This document shows positions 26,201 to 33,149 of a DNA stretch of 64,000 bases, one piece after another. The notes under the pieces are model-generated. The model was not told where the DNA came from. It was given only the letters and a program-made list of their open reading frames with translations, and ran no database searches. This stretch comes from Anaerolineales bacterium. Lineage in GTDB: Bacteria > Chloroflexota > Anaerolineae > Anaerolineales > Villigracilaceae. Position 1 is the stretch's first letter, and every line of letters begins with the position of its first letter. The translations under genes were made by a program, and so were the position numbers. The stretch spans positions 62,001 through 126,000 of the forward strand of contig JAUQXA010000062.1 in assembly GCA_030834895.1 (NCBI GenBank), written 5' to 3'.

Positions 26201-27225
26201 GACAGTTATCCGAAGCCGCGCATGAAGAAAAAGTCCGCGTGGCGGGATTGATCACCGTGGTCCGCCCGTACACCACCAAGACGGGCAAACCGATGGGCTT
26301 CGTCACCATCGAAGATATTCAGGGGACGATTGAACTGGTTATGTTCCCGAAGACGTGGACCAGGTTCAGCGACAAGATGACCGTCGGACGAATCATCATT
26401 GTCAAGGGCAAGGTGGACAACGCCAACCCGCCCGCCAAGATTCTCGTGGACGAAGTCGAGACGGAGATCAAGGTCACGTCTGCCGTGGTGGACGAAGTAA
26501 ACGACAATACGCCGCCTGCGCCTGTGAAGCCGCTCAATTACAAGTCGGTGAATGGGAACGGGAACGGGGCTGTGAATCAGCGAGTCAGCGAGTCAAAGAG
26601 TCAGCGAGTCAATGAGCCAGCGAGCCAGCGAGTCAGTGAGCCAGCGAGTCAGCGAACCAACGAACAGACGAGCAAACAAGTAAACGAGGCGGCTCCTGCT
26701 TATGTCCCCGACACCGATTTGGACGGGATGCCCCCGCCGCCCGATAACTTCCCCGATGGCTGGGACATGCAGTGGCAGCCGTCCTTCGAGGAAGCCGCGA
26801 TTGCCGCCAAACCCGAGCCGAAGTTCAAGAAGAACGAGCCTGTCACCCCACCGCTGATCACACGGGCTGTCACCGCACTCGCGGACATTGAAACAACCGA
26901 GCAGCGCGAAGCGCAGGCGGTTCAATCCATGTATGTTCCGCTGGCAAAGGAAAACAGGGACAAGGAACATCCTCCGCGCCAGTTGACCATCACCCTGCGT
27001 TCCACGGGTGACCATGAACGCGACAAGCGTCGCATCAAGACCCTGTATGGACTGCTCACCGCCCAGCACGGACGGGACAAGTTCAGTTTCCAAATATTCG
27101 AGAACAGCAAGGGCTACCTGATCGATTTCCCCAACGACACCACGCGCATCTGTCCCGAACTGCTGGCGCGGCTCAAGAAGTTGATCGGCGAAGAGGTCTG
27201 GCGGGTGGATGAGATTGGGGATTAG
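23284..27225 (+). CDS. dnaE: DNA polymerase III alpha subunit
   Basis: A 1313-residue replicative polymerase. It opens with a PHP domain (HLHVHTEYSLLDG), has the palm motif PDIDLDFRDDRR and the finger segment FNKSHAADYGVIAVQTAYLKAHYPAEYM, then a helix-hairpin-helix and an OB fold (GLITVVRPYTTKTGKPMGFVTIED). It is about 150 residues longer than E. coli DnaE because of a repetitive 40-residue linker at about 1098-1137 and an extra C-terminal domain of about 90 residues. The linker DNA is an 8-bp repeat. The stop codon lies inside a REP-like repeat. Confidence 0.95.
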   Translation: MSFAHLHVHTEYSLLDGFSNIKKLVKRVKEMNMDSVAITDHGTMFGVIDFYKAAKNEGVKPIIGLETYMAARGMRDRDSKLDRSSSHLLLLAENDTGYRNLLKIASAAQMDGFYYYPRIDHDFLAANSEGLICTSGCMSAEIPRALLDENPQEAVRRWDWYQEVFGKDRFFVELQQHNIKEITDLNKKLLELGARYSARYVATNDVHYINPDDARLQDILLAIQTNSTLNDPERMRMTDDSYYLRSPEEMSRIFAEVPESLSNTLLIAERCNVDLGFKGYHLPEFPVPEGYTPESYLRALCQEGAKIKFKGDASNPQVQERLEYELGVVHTMGFDAYFLIVWDLCRFARENGIWYNARGSAAGSIIAYTLDITRVDPLEHALIFERFLNPGRISMPDIDLDFRDDRRSEMLEYCSNKYGSDKVAQIVTFGTMGAKAAIRDVARVMEVPLADVDRTAKLVPFVSGRNTTMEDAMAVPEFKEIYNKNPQMHEVIDLAAKMEGTVRNAGTHAAGVVISDKPIVDYLPLHRPTSGSEETPIKSVTQFEMGILDSLGMLKVDFLGLITLTVMARACDLIEKRHGIKLDLGNIPIDDPKSFELMGAGQTAGVFQVEGGGMTRWLVQMKPKNLDNIIAMVALYRPGPMQFIPDYIARMHGEAEVEYRHPSMAPIFQDTYGIPVYQEQLMRAAVELAGYTPSESDELRKAISKKKKEEIEKHRAKFVKGAVEKGMEQSTADAIYSDWEEFARYGFNKSHAADYGVIAVQTAYLKAHYPAEYMTALMSASASQTEKVAFYIADARTMGVPVLQPDVNASEWDFSIEDVDSRPNIRFGMGAIKNVGENSVQPIIEERIASGKFSDLNDFARRVDLRSVGKRSLECLIKVGALDSFGNRASLLASLDRIVAISSAHFRAADAGQMSLFGAATGIVEEIHLPEVKDVDKREMLNWERELIGLYITDHPLNEHQATLAQIVSYFSGQLSEAAHEEKVRVAGLITVVRPYTTKTGKPMGFVTIEDIQGTIELVMFPKTWTRFSDKMTVGRIIIVKGKVDNANPPAKILVDEVETEIKVTSAVVDEVNDNTPPAPVKPLNYKSVNGNGNGAVNQRVSESKSQRVNEPASQRVSEPASQRTNEQTSKQVNEAAPAYVPDTDLDGMPPPPDNFPDGWDMQWQPSFEEAAIAAKPEPKFKKNEPVTPPLITRAVTALADIETTEQREAQAVQSMYVPLAKENRDKEHPPRQLTITLRSTGDHERDKRRIKTLYGLLTAQHGRDKFSFQIFENSKGYLIDFPNDTTRICPELLARLKKLIGEEVWRVDEIGD
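26575..26686 (+). repeat. 8-bp minisatellite inside dnaE
   Basis: About 14 units of AGTCAGCG and close variants. Because 8 is not divisible by 3, the protein repeat is 8 residues per three units (SQRVSEPA and variants). Units degrade toward the 3' end. Confidence 0.85.
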
Positions 27226-27282
27226 GGGCGCGGTCTCCGTGTCCAATCATTTTCGACAACAACAAAGGCGGGGGATCCCGCC
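27223..27282. repeat. REP-like palindromic units upstream of the transposase remnant
   Basis: TAGGGGCGCGGTCTCCGTG at 27223 is a variant of the unit at 27575 (TAGGGGCACGGTCCCCGTG), and 27267-27282 is GGCGGG, loop GGAT, CCCGCC followed by CCTAC. Matching units lie inside and after the transposase gene. Confidence 0.6.
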
Positions 27283-27298
27283 CCTACGTGGGTGATTG

Positions 27299-27694
27299 AT
27301 GACTAAATTCGATCCCAAAATTCATCACAGGCGATCCGTCCGCTTGCAGGGATTTGATTACACCCAAGCGGGCGCGTATTTCGTCACGGTGGTCACATGG
27401 CGAAGGGAGGCTTTGTTCGGGGAGATTGTCAATGGGGAAATGATTTTGAATCGTTACGGAGAAATCGTTCAAAAATGGTGGTTGGAAATCCACGTCCATT
27501 TCCCGAATGTCGAAACGGGCGCGTTTGTCATCATGCCAAATCACGTTCACGGAATCATCTTTATTTTCGATGGTAGGGGCACGGTCCCCGTGCCCAGGGA
27601 TGATGGTGTGAATTCACTTTCCCAGAATAACATGATGATGGGCATGAATCAGGGCGGGGAGACCCCGCCCCTACAACCCACACATCCCTTATAA
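27299..27694 (+). pseudogene. Truncated REP-associated tyrosine transposase (RAYT, TnpA-REP)
   Basis: The 131-residue frame begins like a RAYT (HHRRSVRLQGFDYTQAGAYFVTVVTW) and contains the HUH metal motif MPNHVHGIIFI at about 80-90. After FIFDGRGTVPVP the sequence is no longer RAYT: it is two palindromic REP-like units read as protein, and the helix with the catalytic tyrosine is absent. It should be inactive. Full-length relatives act on palindromes like those flanking this copy. Confidence 0.8.
27577..27670. repeat. REP-like palindromes within the transposase remnant
   Basis: 27577-27595 is GGGCACGG, loop TCC, CCGTGCCC. 27652-27670 is GGGCGGGG, loop AGA, CCCCGCCC, followed by CTAC. Both have perfect 8-bp stems and share flanking sequence with the units at 27223-27282. 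Confidence 0.7.
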
Positions 27695-27695
27695 T
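27690..27695 (+). promoter_or_regulatory. -10 box of a near-leaderless transcript
   Basis: TATAAT followed by eight bases and the ATG of the methylase gene at 27704. Confidence 0.4.
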
Positions 27696-27703
27696 CCTTG
27701 TCA

Positions 27704-28540
27704 ATGACCCTCATCAAAAGTCCCCTCCGATATCCCGGCGGCAAGTCCCGCGCCATCGAACGGATGAAACACCTGCTTCCAAAGGAATTTGACGAATACC
27801 GCGAGCCGTTTGTGGGCGGCGGATCGTTTTTCATTTACCTGAAGCAGAAATATCCCCGGTTGCAAATCTGGATCAACGACCTGAACCCGGAATTGTTTCA
27901 TTTCTGGCAACAGGCACAACTCGACTCGGAAAAGCTGGCGCGGGAAGCCATGAAATTCAAGCGGGAACGGACGGATGGTCAGGGGTTGTTCAACGAACTG
28001 CTGTCCGTGGATGTGAAGTCCCTTTCGGAGTTCGAGCGCGCGGTACGTTTCTTCGTCCTCAACCGTATTACCTTCTCCGGCGTGGTCGAAGCGGGCGGAT
28101 ATTCCCAGCAGGCTTTTGTGGCGCGATTTACCGAATCGTCCATCGAGCGCGTCGCGGGAATCGGCAGACTTCTGGAAGGAGTCCGTATCACCAGCGTGGA
28201 TTATCGCGAGGTCCTTTCCGATGGCGGCAGGGAGGTCTTTACTTTTCTTGACCCACCTTATTTCAAGGCAACCAAGTCACGGTTGTATGGCAAGAACGGC
28301 ATCCTGCACACTGAATTCAATCACGAAGAATTTGCTCAGGAGATGAAGAAATGCCGTCACTCATGGCTGATCACCTACGATGACTCCCCTGAGATCAGAA
28401 GTAATTTTGAATTTGGCAACATCACCGAATGGGAATTGCAATACGGGATGAACAATTATAAGCAGGGCAAGGCCGAGAAGGGCAGCGAACTTTTCATCTC
28501 CAATTATCCGCTGCCAAAAAATAAAAACTTTATACCCTAA
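27704..28540 (+). CDS. Dam-type DNA adenine methylase (D12 class)
   Basis: A 278-residue N6-adenine methyltransferase. SPLRYPGGKSRAIERM at the start binds S-adenosylmethionine, EPFVGGGSFFIYL is motif I, NDLNPEL follows, and VFTFLDPPYF holds the catalytic DPPY. There is no nuclease gene beside it, so it is probably an orphan or phage-type methylase; the target sequence cannot be read. ATG at 27704 is taken, with TTG at 27698 possible. Confidence 0.92.
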   Translation: MTLIKSPLRYPGGKSRAIERMKHLLPKEFDEYREPFVGGGSFFIYLKQKYPRLQIWINDLNPELFHFWQQAQLDSEKLAREAMKFKRERTDGQGLFNELLSVDVKSLSEFERAVRFFVLNRITFSGVVEAGGYSQQAFVARFTESSIERVAGIGRLLEGVRITSVDYREVLSDGGREVFTFLDPPYFKATKSRLYGKNGILHTEFNHEEFAQEMKKCRHSWLITYDDSPEIRSNFEFGNITEWELQYGMNNYKQGKAEKGSELFISNYPLPKNKNFIP

Positions 28541-28573
28541 TGAGGGTTTAGTCCACGTCAGCGCGGCGCAAAC

Positions 28574-28605
28574 AAAAGGTTTTGAGATTTTCCTCAAAGC
28601 CTTTT
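28574..28605. terminator. Hairpin between convergent genes
   Basis: AAAAGGTTTTGAG, loop ATTTTC, CTCAAAGCCTTTT with one mismatch. It lies between the ends of the methylase and phosphoglucomutase genes and can serve both. Confidence 0.6.
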
Positions 28606-28654
28606 GAGATTCTTACTGCACTGCGCGACCTCGGAATGAGACGAATGATTTTTT

Positions 28655-30115
28655 CTATACCACGCTCTCGGCCACTGTCCTACCATAGCCCATCAGTGCC
28701 TTGACCATCGCTTGTGTTCGGCCTTCGGCGTACACCCTCAGCACCGGTTCCGTGCCGGAGGGGCGGATGAGCAGCCACGAGTCGTCGAACATGATGTATT
28801 TCACGCCGTCGCGCTGGCTAACCTCCGTCACTTTTTGACCGCCAATTTCAGTGGGGGCTTTCTTCGTTAGAAACTCTGTCATCTCTGCCTTGGCCACGGG
28901 ACGGCTGAGACGCATGTCCACGCGCTCGTACAAGGCGGGTCCCACATCTTCGAGCAGCTCATTCACCATTTCATACAGTGACTTGTTTGCCGCGGCAATC
29001 ATCTCCACGATCAGCAGTCCCATGATTGGACCGTCACCTTCGGGGATGTGTCCCTTGAACGAAATGCCGCCTGACTCCTCGCCGCCGATCAGCACATCCT
29101 CTTTCATCATGTAGTCAGCGATATGATTGAAGCCGACGGGAGTTTCGTGCAACTTCAGACCGTAGCGCTTGGCAAGACGGTCGATCATGCGAGTGGTCGA
29201 AACCGTGCGGACAACTGATCCTGTCCAGCCGCGTTTTTCAACCAGATATTTCAATGCCAGCGACATGATCTTGTGCGGGTCGACAAAGTTTCCGCGCTCG
29301 TCCATCGCGCCGATACGATCCGCATCGCCGTCGGTGACAACGCCAAAGTTGCCCATGCCCGAACTGACGGCGCTGGCCAACGGACCGAGATACTTGGCAA
29401 TCGGCTCAGGATGGACTCCGCCGAAGCCGGGGTTCATCTCGCCGCGGATTTCCGCGACCTCACAGCCTGTGCCCTGCAAAAAGGATTTGATCACGCCGCG
29501 ACCGGAGCCGTACATCGCATCCACTACAAAACGCTGTGGGTTGTCCGCAATGACATCGGTGTTGATCAACGTCCGCAGGTGGTCGAAGTAGGCAGGCAGG
29601 GGATTGAACCTTTGGATCAGGCCCGCGCTGCGCGCCTTGTCAAAATCCATCAGGTTCGGACCGCGTGCCCGCTCTTCGTTGTCTGTGATGTAGATTTCCA
29701 CGCGACGGCATTGGTCCGATAAAGCCGAACCGCCGAACGCCCCCTTGAGTTTCAAACCATTGTAGCGTGGCGCATTGTGTGAAGCAGTGATCATCACTCC
29801 TGCGATGGCCGCATGGTGCTTGACGGCATAGGAAATGGCGGGCGTGGGCGAATCGGACTGCGCCAGCATGACTTTGAATCCGTTCGCGGCGAGGACGCGC
29901 GCCACTTCGCCCGCGAAGCGGTCGGAGAGGAAGCGGGTATCGAAGCCAACCACGATCTTGTTTTTGTCGGGGAGTTTTCCACCGTTCGCGGATTTGTCCC
30001 AATGGTCGGACGCCACCGCGTCAGCAATGGCCTGTGCCACGATACGAAGGTTATCAAATGTAAAGCTGTCTGAAATGACGGCGCGCCAGCCGTCGGTTCC
30101 GAAATGAATGGGCAT
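28655..30115 (-). CDS. Phosphoglucomutase/phosphomannomutase
   Basis: A 486-residue alpha-D-phosphohexomutase. The active-site serine is in TASHNAPRYNG, the metal loop is DGDADR, the sugar-specificity loop is GGEESGG and the phosphate-binding loop is RPSGTEP, all in the usual order. It interconverts hexose 1- and 6-phosphates. The GGEESGG loop favours glucose or both epimers. GGAGAAAAAC precedes the ATG. Confidence 0.93.
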   Translation of the reverse strand: MPIHFGTDGWRAVISDSFTFDNLRIVAQAIADAVASDHWDKSANGGKLPDKNKIVVGFDTRFLSDRFAGEVARVLAANGFKVMLAQSDSPTPAISYAVKHHAAIAGVMITASHNAPRYNGLKLKGAFGGSALSDQCRRVEIYITDNEERARGPNLMDFDKARSAGLIQRFNPLPAYFDHLRTLINTDVIADNPQRFVVDAMYGSGRGVIKSFLQGTGCEVAEIRGEMNPGFGGVHPEPIAKYLGPLASAVSSGMGNFGVVTDGDADRIGAMDERGNFVDPHKIMSLALKYLVEKRGWTGSVVRTVSTTRMIDRLAKRYGLKLHETPVGFNHIADYMMKEDVLIGGEESGGISFKGHIPEGDGPIMGLLIVEMIAAANKSLYEMVNELLEDVGPALYERVDMRLSRPVAKAEMTEFLTKKAPTEIGGQKVTEVSQRDGVKYIMFDDSWLLIRPSGTEPVLRVYAEGRTQAMVKALMGYGRTVAESVV

Positions 30116-30132
30116 TGTTTTTCTCCAATTGA

Positions 30133-30262
30133 TTTACGTCGTTGCGAGGAGCATACTTTGCGACGAAGCAATCTCCTAATAGTAGGGGATTGCTCACTGC
30201 ACGGGCGTGCAGCGCACACTTGCTCCACCTGCACTGCAACGCACGCAGTGCGGTGCAAGTGT
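30133..30262. repeat. Dispersed-type inverted repeats upstream of the mutase gene
   Basis: GTCGTTGCGAGGAGC with GCGACGAAGCAATCTCC forms one unit; 30216-30262 is an imperfect hairpin with ACACTTGC and GCAAGTGT at its ends and GCACTGC/GCAGTGC inside. No gene is seen in 30116-30315. Confidence 0.5.
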
Positions 30263-30315
30263 GGCGGGCAGTGTCAGGGAGTGTCGGGCTGTCGCCCTCG
30301 CCTTGACATGTGATT

Positions 30316-31740
30316 TTATGGTGCGGGTGTGATTCCTATTGTCGGGGTTGCCGACGGTTCAAAGTTTGGGATGGGAGTGGAATAACTCACCACCGATTCC
30401 AGCAGCCAGCCTTCCACGCGCTGTCCGTTGCGGGTTACGGCCACGTGAATCCATGCCACGCCATTTACCTGTTTGAAATCGGGATAAATTTCCACAAGCG
30501 TGCCGTTATCCAGCGTCATCAGATATTTTCCATTTGGAGTCTGGCGCAGGTTGGCGCCGCCGCCTTCACTGGCTTTGATGATACCCGAAGTCAACTGCGG
30601 TGTGGGAGTGATGGTAAAGGTCGCCGATGGCGTGGCGGATATGGTCGTGGTGGGTGTGAAGGCCGTCGGGCTGACCGTGAGGGTCGTTGTAACAGTGGTT
30701 GTTGCCGTTTCTGTCGCAGTGGAAGTTATGGTAGTGGTGGTCGTGATCGTGACAGTCCCTTCTGTGGGGGTGCTGGAAGGTGTGGAAGTCCTCGAAGAAG
30801 TGGGGCTGCTCGTTATGGTGACGGTTGGGCTGGGAGTGAAGGAAGGCGTCTGGCTTGGGACAACTGTCAGCGTGGCGGTGGGGGTTGAAGTCGAAACAGA
30901 CAACAGAGTCGGCAGTGGGAAGCCCGTTCCCATAAAATAGACCAGAAGTCCGATGAAGAACAGCATGGAGATCGTGCTAAAGACGAGTCCTCCCGGCGGG
31001 GTGCGGAATCTAAAGACAAAGAGCGTCAGCAATCCGATGACACTGGCGAGAGCAAAATGGGTTGCAAAGACAAAAATCGCCTCGGGCCAAACGCCCGGTA
31101 ATCCCGACCCAATGCCAAACCCGGCCGCATTGATTGGTAGAAGAAGCACGAAAGCAATGAGGACGCTTGGAAGAAATGGTTTGCTTTCCGAACGCACGAA
31201 CGATGCCACCAGTGTGATTGCGCCGATGACCAGTACGATCAGTTCGGGCGGCCATAAACGCGAATGACGGTAGATATCGATAAGTGTCATGGGCGGGAGA
31301 AAGCGGACGACAACGCCTATTAACATGCCGCCAAGGAAGACCAGGATCGAGCTGATCAACTGGGCCATGAAGGTTTCAAAGAAGAAACGCGGCGAACCTG
31401 TGAGGATTGCCAGCAGGAAACCCACCCAGGGAGTCATGAGCGGGGCGGCAAGGATGCCAAGCAATAGGACGGCTTGTGAATCAAGCAGGAAACCAAGTCC
31501 GAGGATTGCGCCGCATGTCAGCGAGAACACGAACAACTCAATCGAAGGATAGGCGCGGCGAGAGAGATCATAGATGAGCGCTGCCTGCCCCTCGGCGTCA
31601 GTGGGGAACATGCTGCGACGGGTGGCGCGCCTGCGGCGTCCGCGCATAGCTGCGGCGTCACGTCTGGGCGGCGGAGTCGGCTCAGGATTCTGCTCAGGGG
31701 TTGGTTCGGACGGGATAATTGGTTCGTCGGAAAGGGACAT
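30316..31740 (-). CDS. DUF389 membrane protein with Thr-rich linker and SH3-like domain
   Basis: A 474-residue protein: a basic, Pro-rich cytoplasmic head; six membrane spans with the DUF389 signature LLGILAAPLMTPWVGFLLAI; a linker of about 110 residues made almost only of Thr, Ser and Pro; and a C-terminal bacterial SH3-like domain (GGGANLRQTPNGKYLMTLDNG, WIHVAV, VEGWLLESVV). The SH3 part should lie outside the membrane and bind wall or glycan. A TAAAAT box seven bases before the ATG suggests a leaderless message. Confidence 0.82.
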   Translation of the reverse strand: MSLSDEPIIPSEPTPEQNPEPTPPPRRDAAAMRGRRRRATRRSMFPTDAEGQAALIYDLSRRAYPSIELFVFSLTCGAILGLGFLLDSQAVLLLGILAAPLMTPWVGFLLAILTGSPRFFFETFMAQLISSILVFLGGMLIGVVVRFLPPMTLIDIYRHSRLWPPELIVLVIGAITLVASFVRSESKPFLPSVLIAFVLLLPINAAGFGIGSGLPGVWPEAIFVFATHFALASVIGLLTLFVFRFRTPPGGLVFSTISMLFFIGLLVYFMGTGFPLPTLLSVSTSTPTATLTVVPSQTPSFTPSPTVTITSSPTSSRTSTPSSTPTEGTVTITTTTTITSTATETATTTVTTTLTVSPTAFTPTTTISATPSATFTITPTPQLTSGIIKASEGGGANLRQTPNGKYLMTLDNGTLVEIYPDFKQVNGVAWIHVAVTRNGQRVEGWLLESVVSYSTPIPNFEPSATPTIGITPAP

Positions 31741-31747
31741 GGGTTTT

Positions 31748-31753
31748 ATTTTA
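31748..31753 (-). promoter_or_regulatory. -10 box of a leaderless transcript
   Basis: Minus-strand TAAAAT followed by seven bases and the ATG of the DUF389 gene. Confidence 0.45.
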
Positions 31754-31788
31754 CCAAGTGACAGTCGCCTCGCAGATGAATTGTCACT

Positions 31789-32259
31789 TTACTTCCTCAA
31801 ACTGGCAACAATCCGCAAAGGCTTTTCAAGCAGCTCCAACGCGGACAGGGTGTCCGGCGCAATGAGGTCGGCGGCAAACAGGGCATCCTTGGAGACGCCT
31901 TCGATGGACATGACACAAACGCCGAGTTGCGCCGCTGCAAGCATCTCTGCATCGTTTGCGCCCTGTCCGATGGCGACAACATTTTCGCTGCCAAGCTTGC
32001 GGACATATTCCGCCTTTTGGGTTGACTCTCCACCGGGCGCGATTCGCACTGCGGTCAGATCAAGCTGCTGGTCTATGACAACCTGTTTTCCGTGTGTGTC
32101 TGCCGTGAGCAGGTGAATGGTCAAATGGTTTCGCAGGGATGCGATCTTTGCCGCCACCCCGTCCATGAGTTGACCATCGACTGCCAATGTGCCGTTTACA
32201 TCCATTACAAGGTGTTCGATTTGATAATTACCGCGTCCGGGGATGTTGAATTTAATCAT
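31789..32259 (-). CDS. HAD-superfamily phosphatase-like protein
   Basis: A 156-residue HAD protein resembling the phosphorylation domain of P-type ATPases and soluble relatives. Motif I is LVMDVNGTLAVDG, with Asn where most phosphatases have the second Asp; motif II is HLLTADTHG; motif III/IV is VAIGQGANDAEML. The second Asp is the usual general acid, so phosphatase activity is uncertain. I start at 32259, seven bases after a TATAAT box, because the ATG at 32268 overlaps that box. Confidence 0.8.
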   Translation of the reverse strand: MIKFNIPGRGNYQIEHLVMDVNGTLAVDGQLMDGVAAKIASLRNHLTIHLLTADTHGKQVVIDQQLDLTAVRIAPGGESTQKAEYVRKLGSENVVAIGQGANDAEMLAAAQLGVCVMSIEGVSKDALFAADLIAPDTLSALELLEKPLRIVASLRK

Positions 32260-32266
32260 GTGTTCC

Positions 32267-32272
32267 ATTATA
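32267..32272 (-). promoter_or_regulatory. -10 box of a leaderless transcript
   Basis: Minus-strand TATAAT, seven bases, then ATG at 32259. Confidence 0.5.
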
Positions 32273-32386
32273 CAGGGGATGGATACAGTTGTGGGAGGTG
32301 CAAAAGGTCACCCCGGAAATATGGCTTCGAATTTGTGAAATAAGATTCCTAACCGTTTTGTAACTAAAAATAAATATTCACAAGTG

Positions 32387-32392
32387 TATAAT
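32387..32392 (+). promoter_or_regulatory. -10 box of the Ras-GTPase operon
   Basis: GTG-TATAAT 26 bases before the first start codon of the four-gene operon; CAGGAGAATAAGG supplies the ribosome site. Confidence 0.45.
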
Positions 32393-32418
32393 TCGGGGAA
32401 AAGCAGGAGAATAAGGCC

Positions 32419-33117
32419 ATGACAAAACCAAAATCGAATGCTCCTTTGGAGCAACAGTCATCCAGGGAACCTGCTGTTTATCCGGTGGCTGAATCGGGGT
32501 TTGATGATATTGAGCGGTTGCGCGATATTTTGTTCGGTTCCCAAACACGTTCTCTTGATAAACGCCTGGGAGACCTGGAAACCCGCCTCGAAACCGTACG
32601 CCAGGAAATGGTCAGCCTGCTCGCTGAAAAAGTCGATTCGTTGTCCGATTCCATTTCCGCCCAATTGGTGGAGACTCGCCGTGAGTTCAATTCGAAATTA
32701 ACCGATCAGGGGAAGGAACAAAACATCCAGGTGCGTGCTGTGCAAAAGGAATTTTCCGATCAGTTGCATGTTGTGCAAAAAGAGTTATCGAACCGTTTGG
32801 GGAAGCAGGAAAATGAACAATCCACCCAGTTACGCAAAGTTCAGCAGGAAGCCAGTGAAGCTTTGGAGAAGCTTGCAGTGGACTTGTTGCGCCAAATAAG
32901 GGATGTGCAAAAGGAGTTAAACGAAAGACTGAACACGATTAACGCCGAGCAGGCCGAACGGATGCGTTCTTTGCAATCTGAAACCCAGCAGCGCGACGAG
33001 AGCCTGCGACAGGAATTGTTGTCTTTAATTGCGTCCCTTGAAGACGGGAAGGCCTCACGTCAGAGCCTGGGACAAATGTTAACGGAACTGGGTACCCGTT
33101 TACAACAAGAATCATAA
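32419..33117 (+). CDS. Coiled-coil protein
   Basis: A 232-residue protein with no signal peptide or membrane span. From about residue 30 to 225 it is charged and heptad-patterned, with recurring VQKEFSDQLHVVQKELSNRL-like units. The first segment FDDIERLRDILFGSQTRSLDKRLGDLE resembles the start of the next protein (LNPLDSIRSILLSDVFNRLQEIE), so the two may be related by duplication or bind the same partner. Unknown function. Confidence 0.7.
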   Translation: MTKPKSNAPLEQQSSREPAVYPVAESGFDDIERLRDILFGSQTRSLDKRLGDLETRLETVRQEMVSLLAEKVDSLSDSISAQLVETRREFNSKLTDQGKEQNIQVRAVQKEFSDQLHVVQKELSNRLGKQENEQSTQLRKVQQEASEALEKLAVDLLRQIRDVQKELNERLNTINAEQAERMRSLQSETQQRDESLRQELLSLIASLEDGKASRQSLGQMLTELGTRLQQES

Positions 33118-33149
33118 ATAATCCAAAAAGCTCCTGGATACAACCTTTC

